Shown: piece after piece, positions 27,356 to 36,679 of the stretch | How positions within the stretch are numbered: position 1 is the first letter of the stretch | Layout: every line of letters starts with the position of its first letter | Source: Spirochaetota bacterium | Lineage (GTDB): Bacteria; Spirochaetota; UBA4802; JAFGDQ01 | DNA length: 64,000 bases | Assembly (NCBI GenBank): GCA_034190085.1 | Contig: JAXHTS010000064.1 | Location: 1 to 64,000 of the forward strand | Direction of reading: 5' to 3' | Translations under genes and position numbers: made by a program | The notes under the pieces: generated by a model | Database searches by the model: none | Told to the model about the DNA's origin: nothing | Seen by the model: only the letters and a program-made list of their open reading frames with translations

Positions 27356-28267
27356 ATGTTTAATCGGAAGGTCAGGAATGACTCATGCTCAGCTGAAAAA
27401 TCAGTTAATGCAAACGTAAATGAAAGGGAAGCGGAGGAGAGAAGAGAACTTAAGGTTAATTTAGAGAAGATAGATCATAAAATAGTTGTCCTCTCGGGCA
27501 AAGGGGGGGTCGGGAAGAGCACTGTGGCTGTAAATTTGGCCATCTCCTTATCTCAAAAGGGATTCAGGGTTGGTCTTCTCGATATTGATATACATGGCCC
27601 TAGCATACCGAAACTGCTAGGATTAGAAGAGGAGAGGCTATATGCTGATGAGACAGGAAAACTTATACCTGTTGTATATGGCGAATCGATGAAAGTAATT
27701 TCTATAGGTCTATTGATTGGGAAGGGCGATGATGCCGTTATATGGCGAGGCCCTCTTAAGTATAGCGCCATTAAACAATTTCTTAAGGATGTAGAGTGGG
27801 GGGAACTGGATTATCTAATAATTGATTCTCCTCCCGGAACTGGTGATGAGCCGCTCTCAGTATGCCAGCTAATTGAAAATCCTGATGGCGCTATTGTGGT
27901 TACCACACCACAGGATTTAGCGATTATTGATGTTAGAAAATCGATTACATTTTGCAATAAACTAAACATGCCTGTGTTGGGAGTTATTGAAAATATGAGC
28001 GGTTTTGTATGTCCACACTGCGGCTCAAGGGCGGATATATTTAAGAGTGGCGGCGGTAGAAAGATGTCTGAGGATATGGGAGTACCCTTTTTAGGGAGCA
28101 TACCAGTAGAGACGGATATTTCAGAGATGGGCGACTCTGGAAAGCCCTTTATTAGTATGAATTCGGATAATAAAACCGAAGCAGGCAAAGCATTCGAAGA
28201 AATAGTAAATAAGATTACAAAGATGGAGGTGGAATGTGAAAATTGCAATACCTGTAGCAGGGAATAA
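27356..28267 (+). CDS. Mrp/NBP35 family iron-sulfur carrier ATPase
   Basis: 303 aa. The deviant Walker A GKGGVGKST is at residues 48-56, DIDIHGPSIPKLLG follows, then DSPPGTGDEPLS and IENMSGFVCPHCG (the CxxC that holds a bridging Fe-S cluster). An N-terminal Cys and a C-terminal CENCNTCS add possible ligands. The family carries and transfers [4Fe-4S] clusters. GGAGG precedes the ATG. Its last 32 bases overlap the next gene, so the pair is translationally coupled. As the gene just before GRE1 it could support iron-sulfur enzymes of the island, but this is inference. Confidence 0.85.
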   Translation: MFNRKVRNDSCSAEKSVNANVNEREAEERRELKVNLEKIDHKIVVLSGKGGVGKSTVAVNLAISLSQKGFRVGLLDIDIHGPSIPKLLGLEEERLYADETGKLIPVVYGESMKVISIGLLIGKGDDAVIWRGPLKYSAIKQFLKDVEWGELDYLIIDSPPGTGDEPLSVCQLIENPDGAIVVTTPQDLAIIDVRKSITFCNKLNMPVLGVIENMSGFVCPHCGSRADIFKSGGGRKMSEDMGVPFLGSIPVETDISEMGDSGKPFISMNSDNKTEAGKAFEEIVNKITKMEVECENCNTCSRE

Positions 28268-28574
28268 ATTATGTCTACATTTTGGCCACTGTGAAAAATT
28301 TGCTTTAATTGATGTTGATGAGAAGGCAAATAAGATACAATCAGAAAATTATGTAGATGCTCCGCCTCACCAACCAGGACTATTGCCCAAATGGCTCAAT
28401 GAACTTGGAGCAGATTGCATCATTGCCGGCGGAATGGGTAGCAGGGCTAAGGAAATCTTTGAGAGTTATAATATAAAAGTAATTATTGGTGTTAATCCTG
28501 ATTCCCCTAAGCAAATAGTGCATAATTTCCTAAATAATGAGCTAAGGGTGGGGGACAATGTCTGCGACCATTGA
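28236..28574 (+). CDS. NifX/MTH1175-like Fe-Mo cofactor-binding-fold protein
   Basis: 112 aa, the typical size of MTH1175-like proteins. It contains the canonical opening MKIAIPVAGNKLCLHFGHCE, then FALIDVD, and IIAGGMGSRAKEIFESYNIKV. It starts at a GTG inside the end of the Mrp gene, with GGAGG correctly spaced. A Mrp-NifX pair of this kind is common in anaerobes. The function is metal-cluster binding by family, not proven. Confidence 0.8.
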   Translation: MKIAIPVAGNKLCLHFGHCEKFALIDVDEKANKIQSENYVDAPPHQPGLLPKWLNELGADCIIAGGMGSRAKEIFESYNIKVIIGVNPDSPKQIVHNFLNNELRVGDNVCDH

Positions 28575-28661
28575 TATACTATTATAGTTAATCCGGACAA
28601 AGACTTTTTCAATAACGACTTTCCATTTATAATTTTACAAAAATTATTGGAGGTAAGAAAA

Positions 28662-31184
28662 ATGACATCAAAGATGGGATCTATCAAGGATGTATTACAA
28701 AAGAAAAGTATTGATGAGTTAGAAAAGAGCAGAGAATGGTGGTGGGTAGCTGAGAAGAAGAGGTCAGAGCGCCTTGATTATTTGAGAAAAGCAGTTTGGA
28801 AGAAGGGGAAAAAGGGAGGGATGTATGAGCCTGGCGTAAAAATTGATCTTGAAAGGCCCCTCCTCTTTACAGAAAGTTGGAAGGAAAATGAAAATGATCC
28901 AATTATGATGAAACGAGCAAAGGCCCTAGAGCATGTGCTTGACAATATTACTATACACATAACAGATCATGCTCAAATTGTGGGTTATCTTGGAAGCCTA
29001 CCTAATACACTCATGTGGTATGTTGATATAGCAAGTTTCCTGAATGAAGAGATATATAATGACCCGATGGTAATACCTGAACCTCAGGAGGAATCGCTTA
29101 AGACTATGGCTGAACTTAACAACTACTGGGGACCTAGAGATAATCTGGGAAAGGTCTTCAGGGAGTTATCAAGCGAAGAAGCTGTTAAGATGATGAGCAC
29201 TGTTATAATGTGGGGTCTTCCTGTTGGGGGCAGTTTTGGGTATTCAGGCAAGGACTATGAGTACATGATGACGGGCAAGAGGGGATTTGAAGACATTATA
29301 GATGAGATACAGGAAAGAATAGATGAAGCAGAGGAGAAGATTGATGGGAATCCAGGGCCGGACATTCTTCCACTCTATGACAAGCTAGCCAATTGGGAGG
29401 CTATGCAGATCATCTTAGAGGCATGCATCAGATACGCAAAGAGATATTCGAGACTTGCACGGATAATAGCAGAAAATTTTGAATCTGATCCTAAAAGGAA
29501 GGAGGAACTCCTGCGCATTGCTGAGTCCTGCGAGAGGGTGCCTGACAAACCGCCAAGGACTCTTCAGGAATCGTTGCAGTATGATCATTTTATACAGGTA
29601 TGGGCAAGATTTGAGGATGGCGAAGCCGCATGGCCATGCCGGCCGGATTATTACCACTGGCCTTGCTATAACAGGGATGTTAATATAGAGAAGAATATTA
29701 CAAAGGAAGAGGCGATTGACCTTATAGGAGAGTTTATGATCAGGTCTTATGAATTAGCCGGGTATACCCCAAGCTTTGCCTCTGAGGCCCTTCAGGGCAT
29801 ACAGGCCACCTGGGTATGGACCCTTGGCGGAGTAAACCAGGATGGCACTGACGCATGCAATGATCTCACCATTGCCTTTATGCAGGCTGCAAGGCTTGTG
29901 CGTGTTGCGAATCCTACCTTTGGGTTCAGATGGCATCCAAAGGTAAAGGATGATGTATGGAGAGAAGTATTCGAATGCATCAGGCATGGATTGGGCTATC
30001 CAAGCATACGAAATGATCCAATACTTATTGCAAATGGTATGCATTGGTTTGGTCATCCCCTTGAAGAGATGAGAACATGGGTCCATCAGGCCTGCATGTC
30101 TCCCTGCCCCACGACAAAGCATGGCGCACAGCCTGCTCGCATGGCCTCAACAACATTAAATACTTCAAAGATGGTTGAATATGCTCTGCACAATGGATTC
30201 GATAATTGCATCAAGATGCAGATGGGTCCTAAGACGGGTGATGCGCGAAAGTTTACAGATTTTGAAGAGCTTTTCGAGGCATGGGTAAATCAGATGGAAT
30301 GGTTGATGAACTTTGGCACAAGGATAGTAAACCGAGGCAGAGTGAAAAGTCCTGAGTATTATGGTCGCCCCTTTCTCTCTGCTATTTCAGAAGCGTCTGT
30401 TGAGACCGGTCTTGACAGACTAGAGCCATCGCTCGAAAGGGGCAATGCATGGGTTACCTTCTTTACTTGGGTGGAGAATGTTGACAGTCTGGCAGCGGTA
30501 AAGAAATTGGTTTTTGATGATAAGAAATACACTATGGATGAACTTATTACTGCCCTTGAGACTAATTGGGAGGGTAAGGAGGATATGAGGTTGGATTTTG
30601 TGAAGAACGCTCCTAAGTGGGGTAATGATGATGATTATGTGGATGATATAATGGTACGCTGTTTAAAAGAGGTTGCGAGGCACTCCCATGAGATAAGGTG
30701 TCCATCGGGCAATACATGGCCTGCATTGCCTGAGAATGTAAGTGGTAATATCCATTTTTCTACTATGGTTCACGCGCTTCCCAATGGAAGGAAGTTGGGA
30801 GATGCTCTATACGATGGCGGTATTTCACCAGGCCCTGGTCTTGATAAAAAAGGACCTACAGCAGTGCTGAAGTCATGTGGGAAGATAGATCATATAAGCG
30901 ATGGAAGGGCATTCCTCTTGAATCAACGCTTATCTCCTACCCAGCTTTCTGGCGAGAAGGGCTATCAGTTATGGAAGTCTTACATGAAAACATGGGCTGA
31001 CCTTGGAATAGACCATGTACAGTTCAATATGGTAGATGATGCGACACTTCGAGCAGCGCAGAAGGACCCTGAGCAGTATCAGGAGGTGATCGTTCGTGTG
31101 GCCGGTTACAGCGCGCATTTTGTGGACATCAGCCGCAAAACACAGGATAATATTATACAGAGAACAGTTCAAGGTCTGGGATAG
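28662..31184 (+). CDS. GRE1: glycyl radical enzyme, alkyl/benzylsuccinate synthase alpha-subunit-like
   Basis: 840 aa, in the pyruvate formate-lyase-like superfamily and near the length of benzylsuccinate synthase (BssA, about 860). The glycyl radical loop RVAGYS places Gly at 815. The thiyl Cys is Cys478 in ACMSPCP, and Arg493 stands at the place of the BssA arginine that holds fumarate. Further BssA-like blocks are ARIIAENFESDPKRKEELL, GGVNQDGTDACNDLT, APKWGNDDDY and DHVQFNMVDDATLRAAQKDP. It would add a C-H substrate to fumarate in the cytoplasm after activation by a radical-SAM enzyme. Subtype markers are WGLP (184-187), the longer ASTTLN loop and NAW (Ala596). The ATG at 28662 follows GGAGGT; a TTG at 28647 is unlikely. 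The substrate is unknown. Other names: pyruvate formate-lyase family protein. Confidence 0.85.
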   Translation: MTSKMGSIKDVLQKKSIDELEKSREWWWVAEKKRSERLDYLRKAVWKKGKKGGMYEPGVKIDLERPLLFTESWKENENDPIMMKRAKALEHVLDNITIHITDHAQIVGYLGSLPNTLMWYVDIASFLNEEIYNDPMVIPEPQEESLKTMAELNNYWGPRDNLGKVFRELSSEEAVKMMSTVIMWGLPVGGSFGYSGKDYEYMMTGKRGFEDIIDEIQERIDEAEEKIDGNPGPDILPLYDKLANWEAMQIILEACIRYAKRYSRLARIIAENFESDPKRKEELLRIAESCERVPDKPPRTLQESLQYDHFIQVWARFEDGEAAWPCRPDYYHWPCYNRDVNIEKNITKEEAIDLIGEFMIRSYELAGYTPSFASEALQGIQATWVWTLGGVNQDGTDACNDLTIAFMQAARLVRVANPTFGFRWHPKVKDDVWREVFECIRHGLGYPSIRNDPILIANGMHWFGHPLEEMRTWVHQACMSPCPTTKHGAQPARMASTTLNTSKMVEYALHNGFDNCIKMQMGPKTGDARKFTDFEELFEAWVNQMEWLMNFGTRIVNRGRVKSPEYYGRPFLSAISEASVETGLDRLEPSLERGNAWVTFFTWVENVDSLAAVKKLVFDDKKYTMDELITALETNWEGKEDMRLDFVKNAPKWGNDDDYVDDIMVRCLKEVARHSHEIRCPSGNTWPALPENVSGNIHFSTMVHALPNGRKLGDALYDGGISPGPGLDKKGPTAVLKSCGKIDHISDGRAFLLNQRLSPTQLSGEKGYQLWKSYMKTWADLGIDHVQFNMVDDATLRAAQKDPEQYQEVIVRVAGYSAHFVDISRKTQDNIIQRTVQGLG

Positions 31185-31198
31185 GAAACGATTATTTA

Positions 31199-31223
31199 AA
31201 AGGATTCAAATAATAAGTCCTTT
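31199..31223 (+). terminator. Weak hairpin after GRE1
   Basis: AAAGGATT pairs with AAGTCCTTT with one bulge, followed by ATTATAAGG. It is a weak structure just past the GRE1 stop. Confidence 0.3.
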
Positions 31224-31320
31224 ATTATAAGGCTGTATTATAAGTTGATAATATATCTTAACGCATTATACAAGATGTTAAGGTTAATAAATACAAAACA
31301 CAATTAAAGGAGGCAAAGAA

Positions 31321-33840
31321 ATGCCACAAGAAGAACAAAAATTAAGTAGTCCGTCTGAAAAAAAGAGTATAGACGAGTTAGAAAAAAACAAAGAATGGTG
31401 GTGGGTGGCGGAAAAAAAGAGATCCAAGCGTCTTGATTATTTGAGAAAAGCGGTCTGGAAGAAGGGGAAAAAGGGAGGTATGTATGAGCCTGGACTCAAG
31501 GTAGATCTTGAGAGACCATTGCTCTTCACAGAGAATTGGAAGGAGAATGAAAATGATCCAATTATGATGAGAAGGGCAAAGGCTTTATCGCATGTCTTTG
31601 ATAATATAACTATCTTTATCACAGATAATGCCCAGATTATGGGTTATTTGGGGAGCCTTCCCAACACAATCATGTGGTATAATGATGCTGCGAGTCTCAT
31701 CAATGAGGAGATATACAATGATCCAATAATAATACCTGAACCTGAGGAAGAATCGCTAAAGACTATGTCAGATTTAAACAACTACTGGAACACAAGGGAT
31801 AGTATGGGAAAGGTGTTAAGGGATTTATCAGCAGAGGAAGCCATAAAGTTTATGACCATGGTCCTGATGTGGAGCGCTCCATTTGGAGGCAGTTTTGGTT
31901 ATTCAGGTAAGGACTATGAGTACATGATGACAGGTAAGAGGGGATTTGAGGACATCATTGATGAGATACAGGATCGAATAGATGAGGCTGAGGAAAAAAT
32001 AGACGGCAATCCAGGACCGGATATTCTTCCGCTCTATGATAAACTATCCAACTGGGAGGCAATGCAGATCATTTTGGAGGCTTGCATAAGATATGCCAAG
32101 AGATACTCAAGGCTTGCTAGAATAATAGCAGAAAATTTTGAATCGGATCCAAAGCGCAAAGAGGAGCTTTTACAGGTAGCTGAAACATGCGAGCGAGTAC
32201 CTGGGAAAGCCCCAAAGACATTTCAGGATTCACTCCAGTATGACTTCTTTATACAGACATGGGCTAGGTTGGAGGACTTGGAAGGGGCATGGCCGGCTCG
32301 TCCTGATTACTATCACTGGCCATACTATAATAAGGATGTCAACATAGAGAAGAATATAACAAAGGATGAAGCGATTGATCTTATTGGGGAGTTTCTAATT
32401 CGTGCATATGAGACTGGACATTATCTTCCACAAGCTGGATCAGAGGCGCTTCAGGGTATTCAGGCTACCTGGGTGTGGACCATTGGCGGAGTCAATCAGG
32501 ATGGCACAGATGCATGCAATGATCTTACTACAGCCTTATTGCAAGCGGCTAGGCTCGTACGAGTGGCAAATCCTACCTTTGGATTCAGATGGCATCCAAA
32601 AGTAAAGGATGAAATGATGAGAGAGGTATTCGAGTGCATCAGACAAGGATTAGGTTATCCAAGTCTACGAAATGACCCAATACTCATATCAAATGGAATG
32701 AATTGGCATGGTCATCCTTTAGAGGAGATGAGGACATGGGTTCACCAGGCTTGCATGTCTCCATGCCCAACAACAAAGCATGGTGTTCAACCCTGCAGAA
32801 TGGCCGTTACGCTGAATTGTGCTAAGATGGTTGAATATGCCCTGCATAATGGATTTGATCATGTAGTAAATATGCAGGTTGGTCCTGAATCTGGAGATGC
32901 CAGGAAGTTTACCGACTTTGAGGAGCTTTTTCAGGCATGGGTCAAACAGATGGAGTGGTTGTGCAATTTTGGAGTGCGGATAATGAACCATGGAAGGGTA
33001 AGGAGTCCTCAAAATTATGGACGACCCTTTCTATCATCCATTACTGAGAGATCAATAGACATGGGTGTTGATGTAATGGAGCCAGATAAAGAGAATGGTA
33101 ATTGCTGGATGACCTTTTTCACATGGGCAGAGAATGCGGATAGTTTAACAGCAGTAAAAAAGTTGGTCTTTGATGATAAAAAATACACCATGGATGAGCT
33201 TATTACTGCCCTTGAGACTAACTGGGAAGACAAAGAGGATATGCGTCTGGATTTTGTGAAGAACGCTCCCAAGTGGGGTAATGATGATGATTATGCGGAT
33301 GAGATGATGGTACGGTGCCTTAGAGAGGTAGCAAGACATTCACGAGAAATAAGATGCCCATCTGGCAACACATGGCCAGCGCTGCCGGAGAATGTAAGCG
33401 GAAACATACATTTTTCGAATCTAGTCCATGCCCTTCCCAATGGAAGGAAGTTGGGGGATGCGCTATACGATGGCGGGATTTCACCTGGTCCTGGATTGGA
33501 TAAGAAGGGGCCCACAGCAGTATTGAAGTCATGTAGCAAGATTGACCATATCAATGATGGAAGAGCATTTCTATTAAACCAGCGTTTATCTCCGACTCAG
33601 CTTTCAGGAGAAAAGGGTTATCAGCTATGGAAATCCTACATGAGGACATGGGCTGACCTTGGAATAGACCATGTACAGTTCAATATGGTAGACGATGCGA
33701 CACTTCGAGCAGCGCAGAAGGACCCTGAGCAATATCAGGAAGTGATCGTTCGTGTGGCAGGCTATAGCGCTCACTTTGTGGATATCAGCCGTAAGACGCA
33801 GGATAATATTATACAGAGAACCATTCATGGGTTGGGTTAG
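31321..33840 (+). CDS. GRE2: alkyl/benzylsuccinate synthase alpha-subunit-like glycyl radical enzyme
   Basis: 839 aa. Catalytic Cys478 (ACMSPCP), fumarate-type Arg493 (VQPCRM) and Gly814 (RVAGYS) are all present. It belongs to the second active-site subtype: WSAP in place of WGLP, RDLSAEE in place of RELSSEE, one residue fewer after the Arg (AVTLN), and NCW in place of NAW. Elsewhere it resembles its neighbours GRE1, 3 and 4 (IDEAEE, CIRYAK, RVANP). The variable pocket segment reads AYETGHYLPQAGSEALQGI. AAAGGAGG precedes the ATG. A good terminator follows, and the 136-base upstream gap could hold its own promoter. Confidence 0.85.
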   Translation: MPQEEQKLSSPSEKKSIDELEKNKEWWWVAEKKRSKRLDYLRKAVWKKGKKGGMYEPGLKVDLERPLLFTENWKENENDPIMMRRAKALSHVFDNITIFITDNAQIMGYLGSLPNTIMWYNDAASLINEEIYNDPIIIPEPEEESLKTMSDLNNYWNTRDSMGKVLRDLSAEEAIKFMTMVLMWSAPFGGSFGYSGKDYEYMMTGKRGFEDIIDEIQDRIDEAEEKIDGNPGPDILPLYDKLSNWEAMQIILEACIRYAKRYSRLARIIAENFESDPKRKEELLQVAETCERVPGKAPKTFQDSLQYDFFIQTWARLEDLEGAWPARPDYYHWPYYNKDVNIEKNITKDEAIDLIGEFLIRAYETGHYLPQAGSEALQGIQATWVWTIGGVNQDGTDACNDLTTALLQAARLVRVANPTFGFRWHPKVKDEMMREVFECIRQGLGYPSLRNDPILISNGMNWHGHPLEEMRTWVHQACMSPCPTTKHGVQPCRMAVTLNCAKMVEYALHNGFDHVVNMQVGPESGDARKFTDFEELFQAWVKQMEWLCNFGVRIMNHGRVRSPQNYGRPFLSSITERSIDMGVDVMEPDKENGNCWMTFFTWAENADSLTAVKKLVFDDKKYTMDELITALETNWEDKEDMRLDFVKNAPKWGNDDDYADEMMVRCLREVARHSREIRCPSGNTWPALPENVSGNIHFSNLVHALPNGRKLGDALYDGGISPGPGLDKKGPTAVLKSCSKIDHINDGRAFLLNQRLSPTQLSGEKGYQLWKSYMRTWADLGIDHVQFNMVDDATLRAAQKDPEQYQEVIVRVAGYSAHFVDISRKTQDNIIQRTIHGLG

Positions 33841-33853
33841 AGAATGATTATAC

Positions 33854-33880
33854 TGAAGGGCTCATATATTGAGCCCTTCA
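33854..33880 (+). terminator. Rho-independent terminator after GRE2
   Basis: TGAAGGGCTCA-TATAT-TGAGCCCTTCA is a perfect 11-base stem followed by CTTTGTTAT, 14 bases after the stop. Confidence 0.75.
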
Positions 33881-34029
33881 CTTTGTTATGAAATTTACCA
33901 ACCAATCAGGATTAGTTGAATAATATTTATTACTAATAATGAATTAAATAAATCTGAAGAGAAGGAGGTGATATAATATATTAGAATAGATATTATTATT
34001 AGATAAATAAAAAATGGGAGGTAAGAACA

Positions 34030-36552
34030 ATGACACAAGATGAACAAAGATTAAATATTGCGCCAGATAAAAAAAGTATAGATCAATTGGAGAAAAGCAG
34101 AGAATGGTGGTGGGTAGCTGAAAAGAAAAGGTCTAAAAAACTGGACTACTTGAGAAAGGCAGTGTGGAAGAAGGGCAAAAAAGGAGGGATGTATGAACCA
34201 GGCGTAAAGATTGATCTTGAAAGGCCCCTCCTCTTTACAGAAAGTTGGAAGGAAAATGAAAATGATCCAATTATGATGAAACGAGCAAAGGCCCTAGAGC
34301 ATGTGCTTAACAACATTACTATACATATAACGGATCATGCTCAGATTGTGGGCTATCTTGGGAGTCTTCCCAATACTCTCATGTGGTATGTGGATATTGC
34401 AAGCTTTCTCAATGAAGAAATATACAATGACCCAATGGTAATCCCAGAGCCCCAGGAGGGATCCCTCAAGACTATGGCTGAACTCAACAACTACTGGGGG
34501 CCAAGAGATAATCTCGGGAAGGTCTTCAGAGAACTCTCCAGTGAGGAGGCGGTTAAGGCCATGAGCACTGTTCTTATGTGGGGTCTCCCTATTGGAGGGA
34601 GCTTTGGATATTCAGGCAAAGACTATGAGTATATGATGACGGGCAAGAGGGGATTTGAGGACATTATTGATGAGATACAGGAGAGGATAGACGAAGCAGA
34701 GGAGAAGATTGACGGCAATCCTGGTCCGGATATTTTGCCACTATATGACAGGTTATCCAATTGGGAGGCTATGCAGGTTATCTTAGAGGCATGTATTAAA
34801 TATGCTAATAGGTATTCGAGGCTGGCAAGAATAATAGCGGAAAACTTTGAATCAGATCCCAAAAGGAAAGAGGAACTACTTCGCATTGCTGAGACATGTG
34901 AAAGGGTACCGTCCAAACCTCCAAGGAGTTTTCAGGAATCGTTGCAGTATGATCATTTTATTCAAGTGTGGAGCAGGTTTGAAGATGGAGAAGGAGCCTG
35001 GCCATGCAGACCTGACTATTATCACTGGCCCTGCTATAACAGGGATGTTAACATTGAAAAAAATATTTCCAGGGATGAAGCGATCGATCTTATAGGCGAA
35101 TTTATGATTCGTTCAGCTGAATTGGCGGGTTACATGCCATCAGTAGGAGCCGAAGCGCTACAAGGAATACAGGCCACTTGGGTATGGACTCTTGGTGGAG
35201 TGAATAAGGACGGCACTGACGCATGCAATGATCTCACCATTGCCTTTATGCAAGCAGCAAGATTGGTGCGCGTGGCAAATCCTACCTTTGGATTCAGATG
35301 GCATCCCCAGGTGTCCGATGAGGTATGGAGAGAGGTATTTGAGTGCATACGACATGGTTTGGGTTATCCAAGCATACGAAATGATCCAGTACTAATAGCA
35401 AACGGAATGCATTGGTTTGGTCATCCTCTGGAGGAGATGAGGACATGGGTACACCAGGCCTGCATGTCTCCCTGTCCTGCTACGAAGCATGGCGCACAAC
35501 CTGCCCGCATGGCTTCCACAACACTTAACACATCAAAAATGGTTGAATATGCTCTTCACAATGGATTTGATCAGTGCATTAAACTGCAGATGGGGCCCAA
35601 GACGGGTGACGCAAGGACCTTTACAGACTTTGAAGATCTTTTCCAGGCATGGATAAAACAGATGGAGTGGTTGATGAATTTTGGCACAAGGATAGTAAAC
35701 CGCGGTAGGATGAAGAGTCCTGAGTTTTACGGACGTCCCTTTCTCTCTGCTATTTCTGAAGCCTCGGTTGAGACGGGTCTTGACAGGCTTGAGCCATCGT
35801 TAGAGAGGGGCAATGCATGGGTTACCTTCTTTACATGGGTGGAGAATGCAGATAGCTTGGCGGCGGTAAAAAAACTCGTATTTGATGAAAAAAAGTACTC
35901 GATGAAAAATCTAATAGACGCTTTGGAGAGCAATTGGGAAGGAAGAGAGAAGATGCGTTTGGATTTCGTGAAGAACGCTCCAAAGTGGGGAAATGATGAC
36001 GATTATGTTGACGAAATCATGATAAGATGCCTGAAAGAGGTGGCAAGGCATTCACATGAGATAAAGTGTACATCCGGCAACAACTGGCCGGCATTGCCTG
36101 AAAATGTCAGCGGAAATATTCACTTTGCACCTATGGTTCATTCACTACCCAATGGCAGAAAACTGGGTGATGCGCTATACGATGGCGGTATTTCACCAGG
36201 CCCAGGTCTTGATAAAAAAGGACCTACAGCAGTGCTGAAGTCATGCGGAAAGATAGATCACATAAGCGATGGAAGGGCATTTCTGTTGAATCAGCGGCTT
36301 TCGCCAACTCAGCTTTCTGGCGAGAAGGGTTATCAGTTGTGGAAATCATACATGAAGACATGGGCTGATCTTGGAATAGATCATGTACAGTTTAATATGG
36401 TTGATGATGCTACGCTAAGGGCAGCGCAGAAGGATCCTGAGCAGTATCAGGAGGTGATCGTACGTGTGGCTGGTTACAGCGCGCATTTTGTAGACATCAG
36501 CCGCAAAACACAGGATAACATTATACAGAGAACAATTCAAGGACTCGGTTAA
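34030..36552 (+). CDS. GRE3: alkyl/benzylsuccinate synthase alpha-subunit-like glycyl radical enzyme
   Basis: 840 aa with Cys478 (ACMSPCP), Arg493 (AQPARM) and Gly815. First subtype: WGLP, RELSSEE, ASTTLN, NAW. It is closest to GRE1, and a 99-base stretch near the 5' end (34210-34308) is identical to GRE1 28842-28940 while the bases on both sides differ at silent positions, suggesting gene conversion. Its pocket segment reads SAELAGYMPSVGAEALQGI. It differs locally near 633, with KYSMKNLIDALESNWEG. GGGAGGT is its ribosome site. A second strong Shine-Dalgarno-like AAGGAGGTGA lies 59 bases upstream with no reading frame of its own. Confidence 0.85.
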   Translation: MTQDEQRLNIAPDKKSIDQLEKSREWWWVAEKKRSKKLDYLRKAVWKKGKKGGMYEPGVKIDLERPLLFTESWKENENDPIMMKRAKALEHVLNNITIHITDHAQIVGYLGSLPNTLMWYVDIASFLNEEIYNDPMVIPEPQEGSLKTMAELNNYWGPRDNLGKVFRELSSEEAVKAMSTVLMWGLPIGGSFGYSGKDYEYMMTGKRGFEDIIDEIQERIDEAEEKIDGNPGPDILPLYDRLSNWEAMQVILEACIKYANRYSRLARIIAENFESDPKRKEELLRIAETCERVPSKPPRSFQESLQYDHFIQVWSRFEDGEGAWPCRPDYYHWPCYNRDVNIEKNISRDEAIDLIGEFMIRSAELAGYMPSVGAEALQGIQATWVWTLGGVNKDGTDACNDLTIAFMQAARLVRVANPTFGFRWHPQVSDEVWREVFECIRHGLGYPSIRNDPVLIANGMHWFGHPLEEMRTWVHQACMSPCPATKHGAQPARMASTTLNTSKMVEYALHNGFDQCIKLQMGPKTGDARTFTDFEDLFQAWIKQMEWLMNFGTRIVNRGRMKSPEFYGRPFLSAISEASVETGLDRLEPSLERGNAWVTFFTWVENADSLAAVKKLVFDEKKYSMKNLIDALESNWEGREKMRLDFVKNAPKWGNDDDYVDEIMIRCLKEVARHSHEIKCTSGNNWPALPENVSGNIHFAPMVHSLPNGRKLGDALYDGGISPGPGLDKKGPTAVLKSCGKIDHISDGRAFLLNQRLSPTQLSGEKGYQLWKSYMKTWADLGIDHVQFNMVDDATLRAAQKDPEQYQEVIVRVAGYSAHFVDISRKTQDNIIQRTIQGLG

Positions 36553-36553
36553 G

Positions 36554-36579
36554 CATTATTATGGAAATCCATAATAATG
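36554..36579 (+). terminator. Palindrome after GRE3
   Basis: CATTATTATGGA-AA-TCCATAATAATG is a 12-base inverted repeat starting two bases after the GRE3 stop. No U-tract follows, so it may stabilise or end the transcript. Confidence 0.4.
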
Positions 36580-36679
36580 GATTATTCACTATAACTAATT
36601 ATGCTAATAGGGTGGAGGATCTATTATACATTTTAGCAGTATATACTATTCAATATTAAGAAATAGGAGGTAATAATAG

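Noticed and set aside
23489-28574. Nitrogen fixation cluster
   Set aside because: Only NifX-fold and Mrp proteins are present, with no nifHDK or nifB. Such pairs are common in non-fixing anaerobes.
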